Positions 28,501-36,479 of a DNA stretch of 64,000 nucleotides are shown one piece after another. The position numbers and the translations under genes are program-made. How positions within the stretch are numbered: position 1 is the stretch's first letter; the number at the start of each line of letters is the position of its first letter. The stretch is from Roseibium aestuarii (GTDB lineage: Bacteria; Pseudomonadota; Alphaproteobacteria; Rhizobiales; Stappiaceae), in assembly GCF_008477545.1 (NCBI RefSeq), contig NZ_VORA01000001.1:1488001-1552000 (forward strand), in the 5' to 3' direction. The notes beneath the pieces are model-generated. The model did not search any database, was not told where the DNA came from, and worked only from the letters and a program-made list of their open reading frames with translations.

Positions 28501-28993
28501 GGCCAGCCTGAAGGATGGCGGCGCGGACATGGGCGAGGAGCAGTGGTCGCCCCAGATCAACATCGGCACGCCGGTCCTGATCCCGGAAACTTACGTGCCC
28601 GACCTGCAGCTGCGCCTGTCGCTCTATCGCCGTCTGGGGGATCTCACCGAGGCCGACGAGATCGACGCCTTCGGGGCCGAGCTGATCGATCGCTTCGGCT
28701 CCATGCCGGAAGAAGTGCAGCACCTGCTGAAGATCGTCTTCATCAAGGGCCTTTGCCGCAAGGCCAATGTGGAGAAGGTGGATGCGGGCCCGAAGGGCGT
28801 GGTCCTGACCTTCCGCAACAGCCAGTTCCCCAACCCGGCGGGCCTTGTCGGCTATATCGCCGAACAGGGCGTGCTCGCCAAGATCCGCCCCGACCAGAAG
28901 GTCGTGCTCACCCGCGACTGGGAAAAGACCGATACCCGCCTCAAGGGCGCGGCCACCATCCTCTCCAAGCTCGCCCGCCTCGCAGCGGGCTGA
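25508..28993 (+). CDS. mfd: Transcription-repair coupling factor
   Basis: A 1161-residue Mfd, which removes RNA polymerase stalled at lesions and recruits UvrA. GTG 25508 follows AAGGAAAAG. The UvrB-like N-terminal region includes LPAWDCLPYDRVSPN; the RNA-polymerase-interacting domain follows (LVVHVDHGIGRFVGLK, about residues 498-513). The helicase motor has Walker A GDVGFGKTEVALRAAF (about 643), IIDEEQHFGVKHKE, and motif VI QLRGRVGRSKTRAY. The C-terminal TRCF domain (PEEVQHLLKIVFIKGLCRKA) is complete. Confidence 0.98.
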   Translation: MFESLLTAQANLTLASVPDGAEAYAIARLLAESKAKGLAMVFMARDATRMQMITEALSFFAPEADVLQLPAWDCLPYDRVSPNTAISARRLMALGALARGLPETRPTVLLTTVNAAVQRVPERAWMAGQTFSLAPGNRVEMSGISGWLELNGFSRTPTVRETGEYAVRGGIVDLYAPGSEEPVRLDFFGDTLESIRSFDPETQRTLKQLKRLDLAPMSELTLGEEAISRFRRGYLAAFGAATRDDILYQSISEGRRYAGMEHWLPLFHERLETLFDYVGDAPVVLDTRTMDAVHERLEQVNEHFTARQEARESGSAKGTVPYNPLQPDRLYVTETEWKAMIADRASATLDPFTPPPGSGKQVVSLEGRQGRSFAAERAAGDVNIFDALVTHVKDLKKAGRKPILACWSEGSRDRLAQILDDHGLGSAAPVATLAEAETLPKGTTALAVIGIEHGFELKDIAFIGEQDILGDRLVRKSRKKAKGANVITEATGLSEGDLVVHVDHGIGRFVGLKTVEALGAPHDCLELQYQGGDRLYLPVENIELLSRYGSEDTEAQLDKLGGGAWQARKAKLKKRILEIADGLIKTAAQRALKTAPVVETPEGVYEEFASRFPYDETDDQLNAIDQVFGDLSSGRPMDRLVCGDVGFGKTEVALRAAFVAAMSGRQVAVVVPTTLLSRQHFRTFSERFHGLPINVAHASRLVPTRQLTQTKKGIADGTVDIVVGTHALLGKGVEFKDLGLLIIDEEQHFGVKHKERLKELKSDVHVLTLSATPIPRTLQLALTGVRELSLIATPPVDRLAVRTFVSPFDPIVVREALLREHYRGGQSFYVCPRLADLADIRQFLEDSVPELKVAIAHGQMPPSELEDVMNAFYEGKFNVLLSTTIVESGLDIPTANTLIVHRADMFGLAQLYQLRGRVGRSKTRAYALFTVPATKTLTAPAERRLKVLQSLETLGAGFQLASHDLDIRGAGNLLGEEQSGHVKEVGFELYQQMLEEAVASLKDGGADMGEEQWSPQINIGTPVLIPETYVPDLQLRLSLYRRLGDLTEADEIDAFGAELIDRFGSMPEEVQHLLKIVFIKGLCRKANVEKVDAGPKGVVLTFRNSQFPNPAGLVGYIAEQGVLAKIRPDQKVVLTRDWEKTDTRLKGAATILSKLARLAAG

Positions 28994-29025
28994 GCCTGGC
29001 GGGTTGGCGGCGCAGCAAGGGCATT

Positions 29026-30036
29026 TCAGATCCGGTAATAGTCCCGGTACCACGCGACGAAGCGGCTGACGCCTTCGGCGACGGGGGTGCTCGGGCAATA
29101 GCCGGTGAGGGATTGCAGCAGCGAGGAATCCGCCCAGGTGGCGGGCACGTCGCCGGCCTGCATGGGCATGAGGTTGCGGATCGCGGTCCGGCCGGTCGCC
29201 TCCTCGATGGCGCCGATATAGTCGGTGAGCTGGACGCTCTGCGAATTGCCGATGTTCACGATCCTCCAGGGCGCCACCGGCGACAGGCTGTCGCCCACCG
29301 GCACAACACCGTCCTCGGGCCGCACGGGAACCGCGTCGATCAGCCGCCGGATGCCTTCGACCAGATCTTCCACATAGGTGAAGTCCCGCTTCATGTCGCC
29401 GAAGTTGTAGACGTCGATGGGCTGGCCCTCGAGGATCGACTTGGTGAACTTGAAGAGCGCCATGTCCGGCCGGCCCCAGGGGCCATAGACGGTGAAAAAG
29501 CGGAACATGGTCACCGGCAGCCCGAAGAGATGGGCATAGGAATGGGCGATGTTCTCTGTCGCCTTTTTCGTCGCCGCATAGAAGGACATCTGGTGATCGG
29601 CCTTGTCGGTCTCCCGATAGGGCATCTCGGTGTTGGCGCCATAGGCCGAGGACGTGGAGGCCAGAAGCATGTGCTCGGGCGGGAAGGCGCGCGCGGCCTC
29701 CAGCAGCTCGAAGGTACCGGTGATGTTCGCATCCAGATAGGAGCGCGGGTTCTCGATGGAATAGCGCACACCCGCCTGGGCGGCGAGGTGGATCACCACG
29801 TCCGGCCGCTCGCGCTCGAAGAGATCCCGCAGCAGCCCCGGCGTCTCCACCCGTTCCGTTACGGCGGTGAACTCCGCATTCTGCAGCAGCATCTGCTGGC
29901 GCCGTTCCTTCAGGGTCACGTCGTAATAGTCGGTCATGGCGTCCAGCCCGATGACCCGGAACCCGTCGGCCAGAAGCCGCTTGCACAGGAAGAAGCCGAT
30001 GAAGCCGGCAGAGCCGGTAACGAGCGCGGTTTTCAT
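29026..30036 (-). CDS. NAD-dependent epimerase, UDP-glucuronate 4-epimerase type
   Basis: A 336-residue extended SDR enzyme. It has the NAD motif TGSAGFIGFF, HLAAQAGVRYSIENP, STSSAYGANTEMPYRETD, the catalytic Tyr-Lys in SFYAATKKATE, and FRFFTVYGPWGRPDMALF. This set is typical of UDP-glucuronate 4-epimerases, which make UDP-galacturonate for surface polysaccharides; 4,6-dehydratase-type activity is less likely. Start ATG 30036 is the family N-terminus MKTALVTGSAGFIG; the open frame extends far upstream as antisense of manC. It is divergent from manC, and both probably feed glycan synthesis. Confidence 0.88.
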   Translation of the reverse strand: MKTALVTGSAGFIGFFLCKRLLADGFRVIGLDAMTDYYDVTLKERRQQMLLQNAEFTAVTERVETPGLLRDLFERERPDVVIHLAAQAGVRYSIENPRSYLDANITGTFELLEAARAFPPEHMLLASTSSAYGANTEMPYRETDKADHQMSFYAATKKATENIAHSYAHLFGLPVTMFRFFTVYGPWGRPDMALFKFTKSILEGQPIDVYNFGDMKRDFTYVEDLVEGIRRLIDAVPVRPEDGVVPVGDSLSPVAPWRIVNIGNSQSVQLTDYIGAIEEATGRTAIRNLMPMQAGDVPATWADSSLLQSLTGYCPSTPVAEGVSRFVAWYRDYYRI

Positions 30037-30264
30037 GGGCAGAGACGGTCCCGATCCAGAAGGTGACAGAGCGGGTCTTCGATAGCATGGGGCAGGGGCT
30101 GGTGAAAGCATGGAGCCCGACCGCAGCACCCGGCCGTCAACGCTCCCCAGAAAACTCGGCCTGACAGAAGCGGGCCGGATGCCGCGCCCCTTGCCGCAAG
30201 GGCTGTGTGTGCTGGTATAAGGGGGATATTCGTCTTGGGGTTTTCCGGGGTCAGGGAGAAATTG

Positions 30265-31707
30265 ATGCTTTATCCGGTTATCCTGTGCGGCGGGTCCGGC
30301 ACGCGCCTGTGGCCCTTGTCGCGCAAGTCCTATCCGAAGCAGTTCGTTCCCCTGGTCGGCGAGGAAACCCTGTTCCAGGCCTCCGCCAGCCGCCTGTCGT
30401 CCAGCGACACATTGAGCTTCGCTCCGCCGGTGGTGATCACCGGGTCCGACTTCCGCTTCATCGTCACCGAGCAGCTGGCTGCCGCCGGGATCGATCCCGG
30501 CGCCGTCCTGATCGAGCCGGAGGGCCGAAACACGGCCCCCGCCGTGCTTGCGGCCGCCCTCTATCTGCATGCGAAGGACCCTGAGGCCGTGCTGCTGGTC
30601 GCCCCCTCTGATCACGTGGTGCCGGACAAGGCGGCCTTCCATGCGGCGGTCGGAAAGGGACTGGGGGACGTGGCACGCGGCAAGCTCGTGACCTTCGGCA
30701 TCCGGCCGACCCATCCCGAAACCGCCTATGGCTATCTGGAACTGTCCGGTAAGCCATCGGAGGCGGGCGACCCGGTCGATCTGAAGCAGTTCGTTGAAAA
30801 GCCGGATCTGGAGCGGGCGAGCGCGATGGTTGCGGCCGGCACGTTCCTCTGGAATGCCGGCATCTTCCTCTTCGCTGCGAAGGATATCATTGCCGCCTTC
30901 GAGCGCCATGCGCCGGAGCTGATGGCGCCCGTGCGCGGTGCGGTCGAAGACGCGGCCGCGGATCTTGGCTTCCTGCGCCTTGCCCCCGAGCCCTGGTCCG
31001 GTGCCGCCGAAATCTCGGTCGACTATGCGGTGATGGAACGGGCAGACAACCTGGCGGTGGTTCCCTTCGCGGCCGGCTGGTCGGATCTGGGGGGCTGGGA
31101 TGCGGTCTGGCGCGAGACGGACAAGGGCGAGGATGGCGTCGTGACCTCGGGCGAGGCCCATGCCATCGATTGTCACGACGTGCTTCTGCGCTCCGACAGC
31201 GACAGCCTGCAACTGGTGGGAATCGGGCTCAAAAACATCATGGCCGTCGCCATGAATGACGCGGTCCTCGTGGCCGACATGGGCCGGGCCCAGGATGTGA
31301 AGAAGGCAGTCGATCTGCTGAAGGCCAGGGGGGCGGCGCAAGCGACTGCCTTCCCGAAGGATCATCGCCCCTGGGGCTGGTTCGAAAGCCTGGTCGTCGG
31401 CTCCCGCTTTCAGGTCAAGCGCATCCACGTGCATCCGGGCGCGGCCCTGAGCCTGCAGAGCCACTTCCACCGCTCGGAACACTGGATCGTCGTTGAAGGC
31501 ACGGCCCGCATCACCATTGACGACGAGGTCCGGCTGGTCACGGAGAATGAGTCCGTCTACATCCCGCTCGGCGCCGTTCACCGGATGGAAAACCCGGGCA
31601 AGGTGCCGATGGTCCTGATCGAGGTGCAGACCGGGTCCTACGTGGGCGAGGACGATATCGTGCGTTACGAGGATCTCTATTCCCGCGGCCAGGGCGCCAA
31701 GGGGTGA
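30265..31707 (+). CDS. manC: Mannose-1-phosphate guanylyltransferase / mannose-6-phosphate isomerase
   Basis: A 480-residue bifunctional enzyme making GDP-mannose. The N-terminal nucleotidyltransferase motif is GGSGTRLWPLSRKSYPKQF, with VEKPDLERA for sugar contact. The C-terminal cupin isomerase domain (from about 350) has KRIHVHPGAALSLQSHFH and IPLGAVHRMENPG, which hold the metal ligands. ATG 30265 has AGGGAG upstream. The gene is isolated from the main polysaccharide locus but is likely to supply it. Confidence 0.94.
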   Translation: MLYPVILCGGSGTRLWPLSRKSYPKQFVPLVGEETLFQASASRLSSSDTLSFAPPVVITGSDFRFIVTEQLAAAGIDPGAVLIEPEGRNTAPAVLAAALYLHAKDPEAVLLVAPSDHVVPDKAAFHAAVGKGLGDVARGKLVTFGIRPTHPETAYGYLELSGKPSEAGDPVDLKQFVEKPDLERASAMVAAGTFLWNAGIFLFAAKDIIAAFERHAPELMAPVRGAVEDAAADLGFLRLAPEPWSGAAEISVDYAVMERADNLAVVPFAAGWSDLGGWDAVWRETDKGEDGVVTSGEAHAIDCHDVLLRSDSDSLQLVGIGLKNIMAVAMNDAVLVADMGRAQDVKKAVDLLKARGAAQATAFPKDHRPWGWFESLVVGSRFQVKRIHVHPGAALSLQSHFHRSEHWIVVEGTARITIDDEVRLVTENESVYIPLGAVHRMENPGKVPMVLIEVQTGSYVGEDDIVRYEDLYSRGQGAKG

Positions 31708-31740
31708 GTGCCAAGGGGAGAGCACCGAGCGCTGAGCAGG

Positions 31741-32004
31741 TCACGAAAGGCCGACCACGTCCCCAGCCGTGGAGCCGGTCGCATGAACCCGAGTGACCCG
31801 GAGGGGCAGAAGGCTGCCCGCGGCCACATTCGTCAGCGTCACCACGGCCTCGGAGGCGAGGGTCACCCGCAGGGCACCTGCCGTTCCCACATAGAGGGCT
31901 CGGGTCACCTCGGGCAGATCGGTCGCATCCGCGGGCGTCACGGCAAAGCCATGATAGGCCGGGCTTGACAGGCTGGCGCCTGAACTCTCGTATCGGTCGG
32001 GCAT
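31741..32004 (-). CDS. GTA head-spike base protein-like (Rcc01079 family)
   Basis: An 87-residue protein beginning MPDRYESSGASLSSPAYHGF and continuing VTPADATDLPEVTRALYVGT, then short beta-strand repeats ending VHATGSTAGDVVGLS. From memory this pattern (VTPxDxTDLPxVTRALYVG ... LPIRVxRVxATGTTAxxIVGL) is that of the small spike-base proteins typified by Rcc01079 of the Rhodobacter capsulatus gene transfer agent. In that organism they lie outside the main GTA cluster. ATG 32004 has AAAGGA upstream; a longer frame to 32256 is antisense to the next gene. No other phage structural genes are in the window. Confidence 0.6.
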   Translation of the reverse strand: MPDRYESSGASLSSPAYHGFAVTPADATDLPEVTRALYVGTAGALRVTLASEAVVTLTNVAAGSLLPLRVTRVHATGSTAGDVVGLS

Positions 32005-32060
32005 GGTCACGTGTCCTTTGCGTGGTGGATTGGCCGATGAGGCACGAAGGGGCGGATAGT

Positions 32061-32888
32061 ATGGGCCCGTCGGGAGCGGCGCGGATAAGTTTCGCAGGGG
32101 GCACGGAAAAGCCGCGCAATCTCTGGCGTCTCGGACTTGCCGGTGCGGGATTGATGCTCGCGGGCCTTGTTTCCCCGGGCCTCGCTGAGGATGCGCTCCC
32201 TCCGCCGCTGCGGGATCAGGTGTCCCCCGATCGGGACATTCCAAGCACCGAGACAACCCGGACTACGGTCTCTCCCTCCACCTCCGGACCCTTGCTCTGG
32301 ACCCGGGAGCCCATGCGCGTGAGCCCCGCTCACTCCCTGCCTCGGGTCGCGCCGCGACCGCCACGCGACCCTTTCACTGAGATCCTGTCCCTGCCGCGTA
32401 CGCTTGTGGTCATCGACAGCACGCGGTTTCGGGTGAAGGACCGGTATTACCGGGTGCCGGGCCTCGTGCCGGTGGCGCCGCGCCGGATCTGCACGGACCG
32501 GGACGGTGCCCGCTGGGCCTGCGGTCTCGCGTCGCGCGTAGCCTTGCGCACTCTGGTCGCCGGCCGGCATCTCGCCTGTCTGCCGGGGCCTGAAGATCCC
32601 GGCGATGAAGAGACCGCGGTGGCAGGCGGAGCGGCATCGGCCGAGGTCCTTTTGTTGTGCAGGGTCGATGCGACCCGGCATCTGGCGGAGGAGCTGCTGC
32701 GCCTGGGTGCGGCGCGTCTGGCCGAAGGATCTGACGGGACCCTCTACGGCGCACCTGACGACGATGCAGCGGCACAGAACGTCAAGAATGCACCGGATCC
32801 CGTCCGTCTGCGCCAGATCGAGGCGGAGGCACAGGCCGCAGGAGCGGGGCTCTGGCGAGCGGTCGAGGAGGACGGTGGTCGGCCGTAA
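32061..32888 (+). CDS. Exported protein with a degenerate nuclease (SNase-like) fold
   Basis: A 275-residue protein with a signal peptide (hydrophobic LWRLGLAGAGLMLAGLVS, likely cleavage near GLA-EDA), a Pro/Ser/Thr-rich spacer, and a C-terminal domain with the layout of staphylococcal-nuclease-like proteins. This layout comprises VIDSTRFRVKDRYYRVPGLV, WACGLASRVALRTLVAGRHL, LLLCRVDATRHLAEELLRLG and a final AEAQAAGAGLWRAV. The usual DGDT becomes DST and the catalytic Glu and DRYGR arginine positions are not recognisable, so it is probably not an active nuclease. ATG 32061 has AAGGGG upstream; earlier in-frame starts lack it. It is divergent from the spike-base gene with 56 bp between. Confidence 0.6.
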   Translation: MGPSGAARISFAGGTEKPRNLWRLGLAGAGLMLAGLVSPGLAEDALPPPLRDQVSPDRDIPSTETTRTTVSPSTSGPLLWTREPMRVSPAHSLPRVAPRPPRDPFTEILSLPRTLVVIDSTRFRVKDRYYRVPGLVPVAPRRICTDRDGARWACGLASRVALRTLVAGRHLACLPGPEDPGDEETAVAGGAASAEVLLLCRVDATRHLAEELLRLGAARLAEGSDGTLYGAPDDDAAAQNVKNAPDPVRLRQIEAEAQAAGAGLWRAVEEDGGRP

Positions 32889-33011
32889 GTGTCGATGAGT
32901 GCCGATGAGTATCACGCACTTATCCCCACTTGGGCATATGGCCCTATCCTGACAGGTCCCCGGATCCTGAGAAAATCTCGGGGTCTCCCGTTTCCTGTCG
33001 AAAGGTGTGCC

Positions 33012-33668
33012 ATGATCGATCTCGCCCTGTCGCTGACCAGTCCGCGGCGCGTGCCTGCCGCCTCCTTGTCTCCGATTGATCCGACACCAGGCGAGCCGCC
33101 GACCTTCCGGATCGGCACGGGCTATTTCGTCGATACAACCAATGTGCCTGCCGGCACGACCCGCTTCGAGTGTGAGGCGCGTCTGGCGCCCGGGGTCACG
33201 GTCGCAACCAGCAATCAGCAGATCTTCGGCCAGAGTTCGGCCGGGGGGCTCAGGGCCGTCTCCGGCGGGACATTTGCGGTTCTGGCCATCGAGGATGTGT
33301 CGACGGTGCAGGTCTTCTCCGGGGCCGGCCGCCACACCCTTGTGCCGGGTGAGCGCACGACCCTGGCGCTGAGTGTCGACTTCGCCGCCGGCACCGTGAC
33401 CCTGACCCGCGACGGGACGCTGGTGGAAAGCGGGACGATGAGCGTCTCCGGGTCCACCGCCCAGACTGGCCGGCGCCTGTTCTTTTTCACCTATGTGGGA
33501 AACAGTCCGGCGATGCCGGGCGACTGGGATGTGGAATATGTGAAGCTCTGGCTGACCACGGCAGGCACCCGCAGCCTGCGCAAGGAGATCAGCCTTGCGA
33601 CCCATGGCACCCTTGCGGCGATCAATGCCGACCCCTGGACGAAGGGGGCCTTCACGGCCTCGACCTGA
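33012..33668 (+). CDS. Beta-rich hypothetical protein, LamG/ConA-like; possible fibre-type protein
   Basis: A 218-residue protein without signal peptide, rich in Thr, Gly and Val with alternating strand patterns (FAVLAIEDVSTVQVFSGAGR, TLALSVDFAAGTVTLTRDGT, DWDVEYVKLWLTTAGT). The pattern resembles concanavalin-like jellyroll domains. ATG 33012 has AAAGGTG upstream; a GTG at 32889 would add 41 residues. Being near a GTA spike-base-like gene it might be a head-fibre protein, but that rests on proximity alone. AT-rich sequence and a small GTGA/TCAC dyad follow the stop. Confidence 0.6.
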   Translation: MIDLALSLTSPRRVPAASLSPIDPTPGEPPTFRIGTGYFVDTTNVPAGTTRFECEARLAPGVTVATSNQQIFGQSSAGGLRAVSGGTFAVLAIEDVSTVQVFSGAGRHTLVPGERTTLALSVDFAAGTVTLTRDGTLVESGTMSVSGSTAQTGRRLFFFTYVGNSPAMPGDWDVEYVKLWLTTAGTRSLRKEISLATHGTLAAINADPWTKGAFTAST

Positions 33669-33728
33669 AGTGATGGTTCACTTTCAAATAGGTATATAAA
33701 TGATTGAAATTAAATAATTCAGCTTGAG

Positions 33729-33759
33729 AAAAATCCGCCGGGCGCAGGCCGCCCGGCGG
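33729..33759 (-). terminator. Rho-independent terminator for the lysR-argE-M20 operon
   Basis: On the minus strand a 10-bp stem CCGCCGGGCG / CGCCCGGCGG with a 5-base loop is followed by a T-rich tract (complement of AAAAA at 33729-33733). Confidence 0.85.
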
Positions 33760-33768
33760 TGGTGACGG

Positions 33769-35193
33769 TTACTTGACGGGGCGCGGCTTCAGCGGCGGCT
33801 GCACCTCGGCCGGGATTGGGCAGACATAGGGTTCCTTCTCGAGAAGGCGGGCATGATAGGCCTTGGCCTCTTCCAGCAGGCCGTCTTCGGTGAGAACCTT
33901 GACGGCGGTCTGGGCCATGGCCTTGGCCGCATGGACCATGCCCTTGTGGGCAATGCCCGACTTGCCCTGGGCGGTCGCCTGCCAGGTGTGGAGGGCGGTG
34001 CCCACCGCATGGGTCGTGACGCGGGCCTGGATGGTGGGCACCTGCCAGGACACGTCGGCCACATCCGTGCTGCCCAGCGCTGGCGTGTAGCCCGGCGCAT
34101 AGTCGGTCACGTAGTCGCACAATTCCTCGCCCTTCACCGGTTCGCGGCCGAGCGCGATATAGGAGCTGGCGATATCCTCCTCCGAAAGCGTTGCCTGGAT
34201 CTGGCGGGCAAAGGCCCGGTCGTCCGCATCGAAGGGAACGCCGCCGAGCGCATCGAGCGCCGACTTCATGGCGACGGCCAGAGGCTCGTTGTTCAGCATG
34301 TTCGAAACGGCGGTGATCACCTTGGCCTCGACCCGGGTCTCGGTCATCAGGGCCGCGCCCTCGGCGCATCTCTTCACTCGCTCGATGAGGGCGCGCATGC
34401 CCGACAGGGAGCGCGAGCGCACCACATAGCGCACGGTGGTCGTGCTCTGCACCACGTTCGGGGCGGACCCGCCCGCATCCAGATAGGCGTAATGCACCCG
34501 GTCGCTGTCCGGCATGTGCTCGCGCAGATAGTTTACGCCGACGCACATGATCTGGGCGGCGTCCAGGGCGCTGCGACCCAGGTGCGGCGAGGCGGCGGCA
34601 TGGCTCGGGCGGCCGGTGAAGGTGAAATCGATGCGCGTGTTGGCGAGGCTCAGCATGTCGTCCACATGGGTCATGCAGCCCGGGTGCCAGGTGATGGCCA
34701 CATCCACGTCGTCGAAGACACCGGCGCGCGCCATGAAGCTCTTGGCGCCGCCGCCTTCTTCGGCCGGGCATCCGGCATACATCACCCGGCCCGGCGTGCC
34801 GGTTTCCTCCAGCCAGTCCTTCAGCGCGCAGGCCGCCAGAAGGGCGGCCGACCCCAGCAGGTTGTGGCCGCAGCCATGACCGTTGCCGCCCTTCACCACT
34901 TCGCGCGGTTCGGCGAGACCCGCTTCCTGCGACAGACCGGGCAGGGCGTCATATTCCCCCAGGAATGCGATCAGCGGCCCGCCGGAGCCTGCGATGCCGG
35001 TCACGGCGGTCGGAATGCCGGCAACCTCTTCGCTCACGGCGAAGCCCTTCTGCTTCAGCATCGCGGTGTGCTCTGCCACCGACTCGAATTCCCCGTAAAG
35101 CAGTTCCGGCGTGCCCCAGACCCTGTCGGCCATGCCGATCAGGTCGTCCTTGTGGGTCTCCACATGATCCCAGATCTGTTCCGTATTCTTCAT
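33769..35193 (-). CDS. M20-family amidohydrolase, AbgB-like
   Basis: A 474-residue metallopeptidase of the M20D group, similar in layout to the p-aminobenzoyl-glutamate hydrolase subunit AbgB. Metal and catalytic motifs are AFLGEYDALPGLS, GNGHGCGHNLLG, GCPAEEGGGAKS and a C-terminal THAVGTALHTW. A dimerisation insert lies between about residues 190 and 320. ATG 35193 follows AGGGAAG. It is third in an operon after lysR and an ArgE-like gene and faces a dipeptide-type transporter, so it probably hydrolyses an imported N-acyl or N-aroyl amino acid or dipeptide. Confidence 0.88.
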   Translation of the reverse strand: MKNTEQIWDHVETHKDDLIGMADRVWGTPELLYGEFESVAEHTAMLKQKGFAVSEEVAGIPTAVTGIAGSGGPLIAFLGEYDALPGLSQEAGLAEPREVVKGGNGHGCGHNLLGSAALLAACALKDWLEETGTPGRVMYAGCPAEEGGGAKSFMARAGVFDDVDVAITWHPGCMTHVDDMLSLANTRIDFTFTGRPSHAAASPHLGRSALDAAQIMCVGVNYLREHMPDSDRVHYAYLDAGGSAPNVVQSTTTVRYVVRSRSLSGMRALIERVKRCAEGAALMTETRVEAKVITAVSNMLNNEPLAVAMKSALDALGGVPFDADDRAFARQIQATLSEEDIASSYIALGREPVKGEELCDYVTDYAPGYTPALGSTDVADVSWQVPTIQARVTTHAVGTALHTWQATAQGKSGIAHKGMVHAAKAMAQTAVKVLTEDGLLEEAKAYHARLLEKEPYVCPIPAEVQPPLKPRPVK

Positions 35194-35242
35194 TGTCTTC
35201 CCTGTTGGTTGGCGTCTCTGGCGACGCCGGTGCAAAGCCGGA

Positions 35243-36427
35243 TCACGCGCAGCAATGGGTGATGAGACGGCGAATGAACTGGTCGCAGGCCTCCAGCTCG
35301 GACCGGGCGATGAACTCGTCCGCCCGGTGCGCCTGCTCGATGGAGCCGGGGCCGCAGACGATGGTCGGCACATGGGCCACGGTCTGGAACAGGCCGGCCT
35401 CCGTGCCATAGGCGACCTTGGAATGGCCGTTGCGCTGGCTGAGCCGCTTGGTCAGGAGGGTGATGTCCGCTTCCGGCTCCGTCGACAGGCCCGGGAACTG
35501 GGAGATCCAGTCGAAATCGATGCCGCATGCCGGATCGATCGCCCTCATTTCCGGTTCCAGAACCGTGCGGGCATAGGCCTCCACTTCGGCGACCAGGGCA
35601 TCCGCATCCTCTTCCGGCAGAACGCGGAACTCGTAGTCGAAGACGCAGCGGTCCGGCACGATGTTGAGCTGGCTGCCCCCCTGGATCACGCCCGTATGGC
35701 TGGTGGTGAAGGGTATGTCGTAGAGCTCGTCGCGCAGGCCCTCTCGCTCCAGACGGCCCCGGATCTCGCGGATCTTGACCACCAGCATGGCCGCATAGTC
35801 GACAGCGTTGACGAACTGGGGCGCCAGGGACGAGTGGCCGGTCTTGCCGCGGACGGTCACCCGCAGGCTGCGCTTGGTCTTGTGGCCGATGACCACATCC
35901 ATCAGCGTCGGTTCGCCGACGATGCAGCCGGCAGGCGTGACGGGCCATCCGGCCATGTCTTCCACCAGGCTGCGCACGCCGATGCAACCGACCTCCTCGT
36001 CATAGGAAAAGGCGAGATGGATGGGGCGCTTGAGGTCGGCGGCCAGCATGTCGGGCACCGCAGACAACATGCAGGCGAGGAACCCCTTCATGTCGCAGGC
36101 GCCACGGCCATAGAGAAGCCCGTCGCGCTCCGTCAGGGTGAAGGGATCGCTCGACCAGTCCTGACCTTCCACCGGCACCACATCCGTGTGGCCGGAGAGG
36201 ATGTATCCGGCTTGCGTGTCGGGGCCGATGGTGGCGAGGAGATTGGCCTTCTCGCCGGTCTCGTCCATGTAGCGCCGGGTGGCGACGCCGAAATGCGCGA
36301 AATAGGCCTCGAGGAAGCCGATGAGCTCCAGATTGCTGTTGGAGCTGACGGTGTTGAAGCTCACGAGCCGGGCGAGGAGGTCGACGGAGCTTGCAGGGAA
36401 GTCGGGGGAAGTGGCGGTCAGGGTCAT
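35243..36427 (-). CDS. Acetylornithine deacetylase / succinyl-diaminopimelate desuccinylase family (ArgE-like)
   Basis: A 394-residue M20A metallohydrolase. Metal-ligand motifs are LSGHTDVVPVEG, YGRGACDMKGF, YDEEVGCIG, and a C-terminal CGPGSIEQAHRADEFI. It is full length for ArgE. The position between a LysR regulator and a second M20 enzyme, away from arginine synthesis genes, suggests a catabolic N-deacylase acting on a substrate delivered by the adjacent ABC transporter, not biosynthetic ArgE. The exact substrate is unknown. Confidence 0.9.
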   Translation of the reverse strand: MTLTATSPDFPASSVDLLARLVSFNTVSSNSNLELIGFLEAYFAHFGVATRRYMDETGEKANLLATIGPDTQAGYILSGHTDVVPVEGQDWSSDPFTLTERDGLLYGRGACDMKGFLACMLSAVPDMLAADLKRPIHLAFSYDEEVGCIGVRSLVEDMAGWPVTPAGCIVGEPTLMDVVIGHKTKRSLRVTVRGKTGHSSLAPQFVNAVDYAAMLVVKIREIRGRLEREGLRDELYDIPFTTSHTGVIQGGSQLNIVPDRCVFDYEFRVLPEEDADALVAEVEAYARTVLEPEMRAIDPACGIDFDWISQFPGLSTEPEADITLLTKRLSQRNGHSKVAYGTEAGLFQTVAHVPTIVCGPGSIEQAHRADEFIARSELEACDQFIRRLITHCCA

Positions 36428-36479
36428 GACGAGGTCCGGATATGACGGCGAGGGGGAGGAAAGGGAGAGAGGGAATGGA

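Noticed and set aside
29026..31725. A single 899-residue minus-strand protein ending in the uronate epimerase
   Set aside because: The upstream 560 residues are antisense to manC; the epimerase starts at 30036 with its NAD-binding motif.
31741..33668. Prophage
   Set aside because: Only one phage-like structural gene is recognisable, with no integrase, terminase, capsid or att repeats; an isolated GTA-type gene is the simpler reading.
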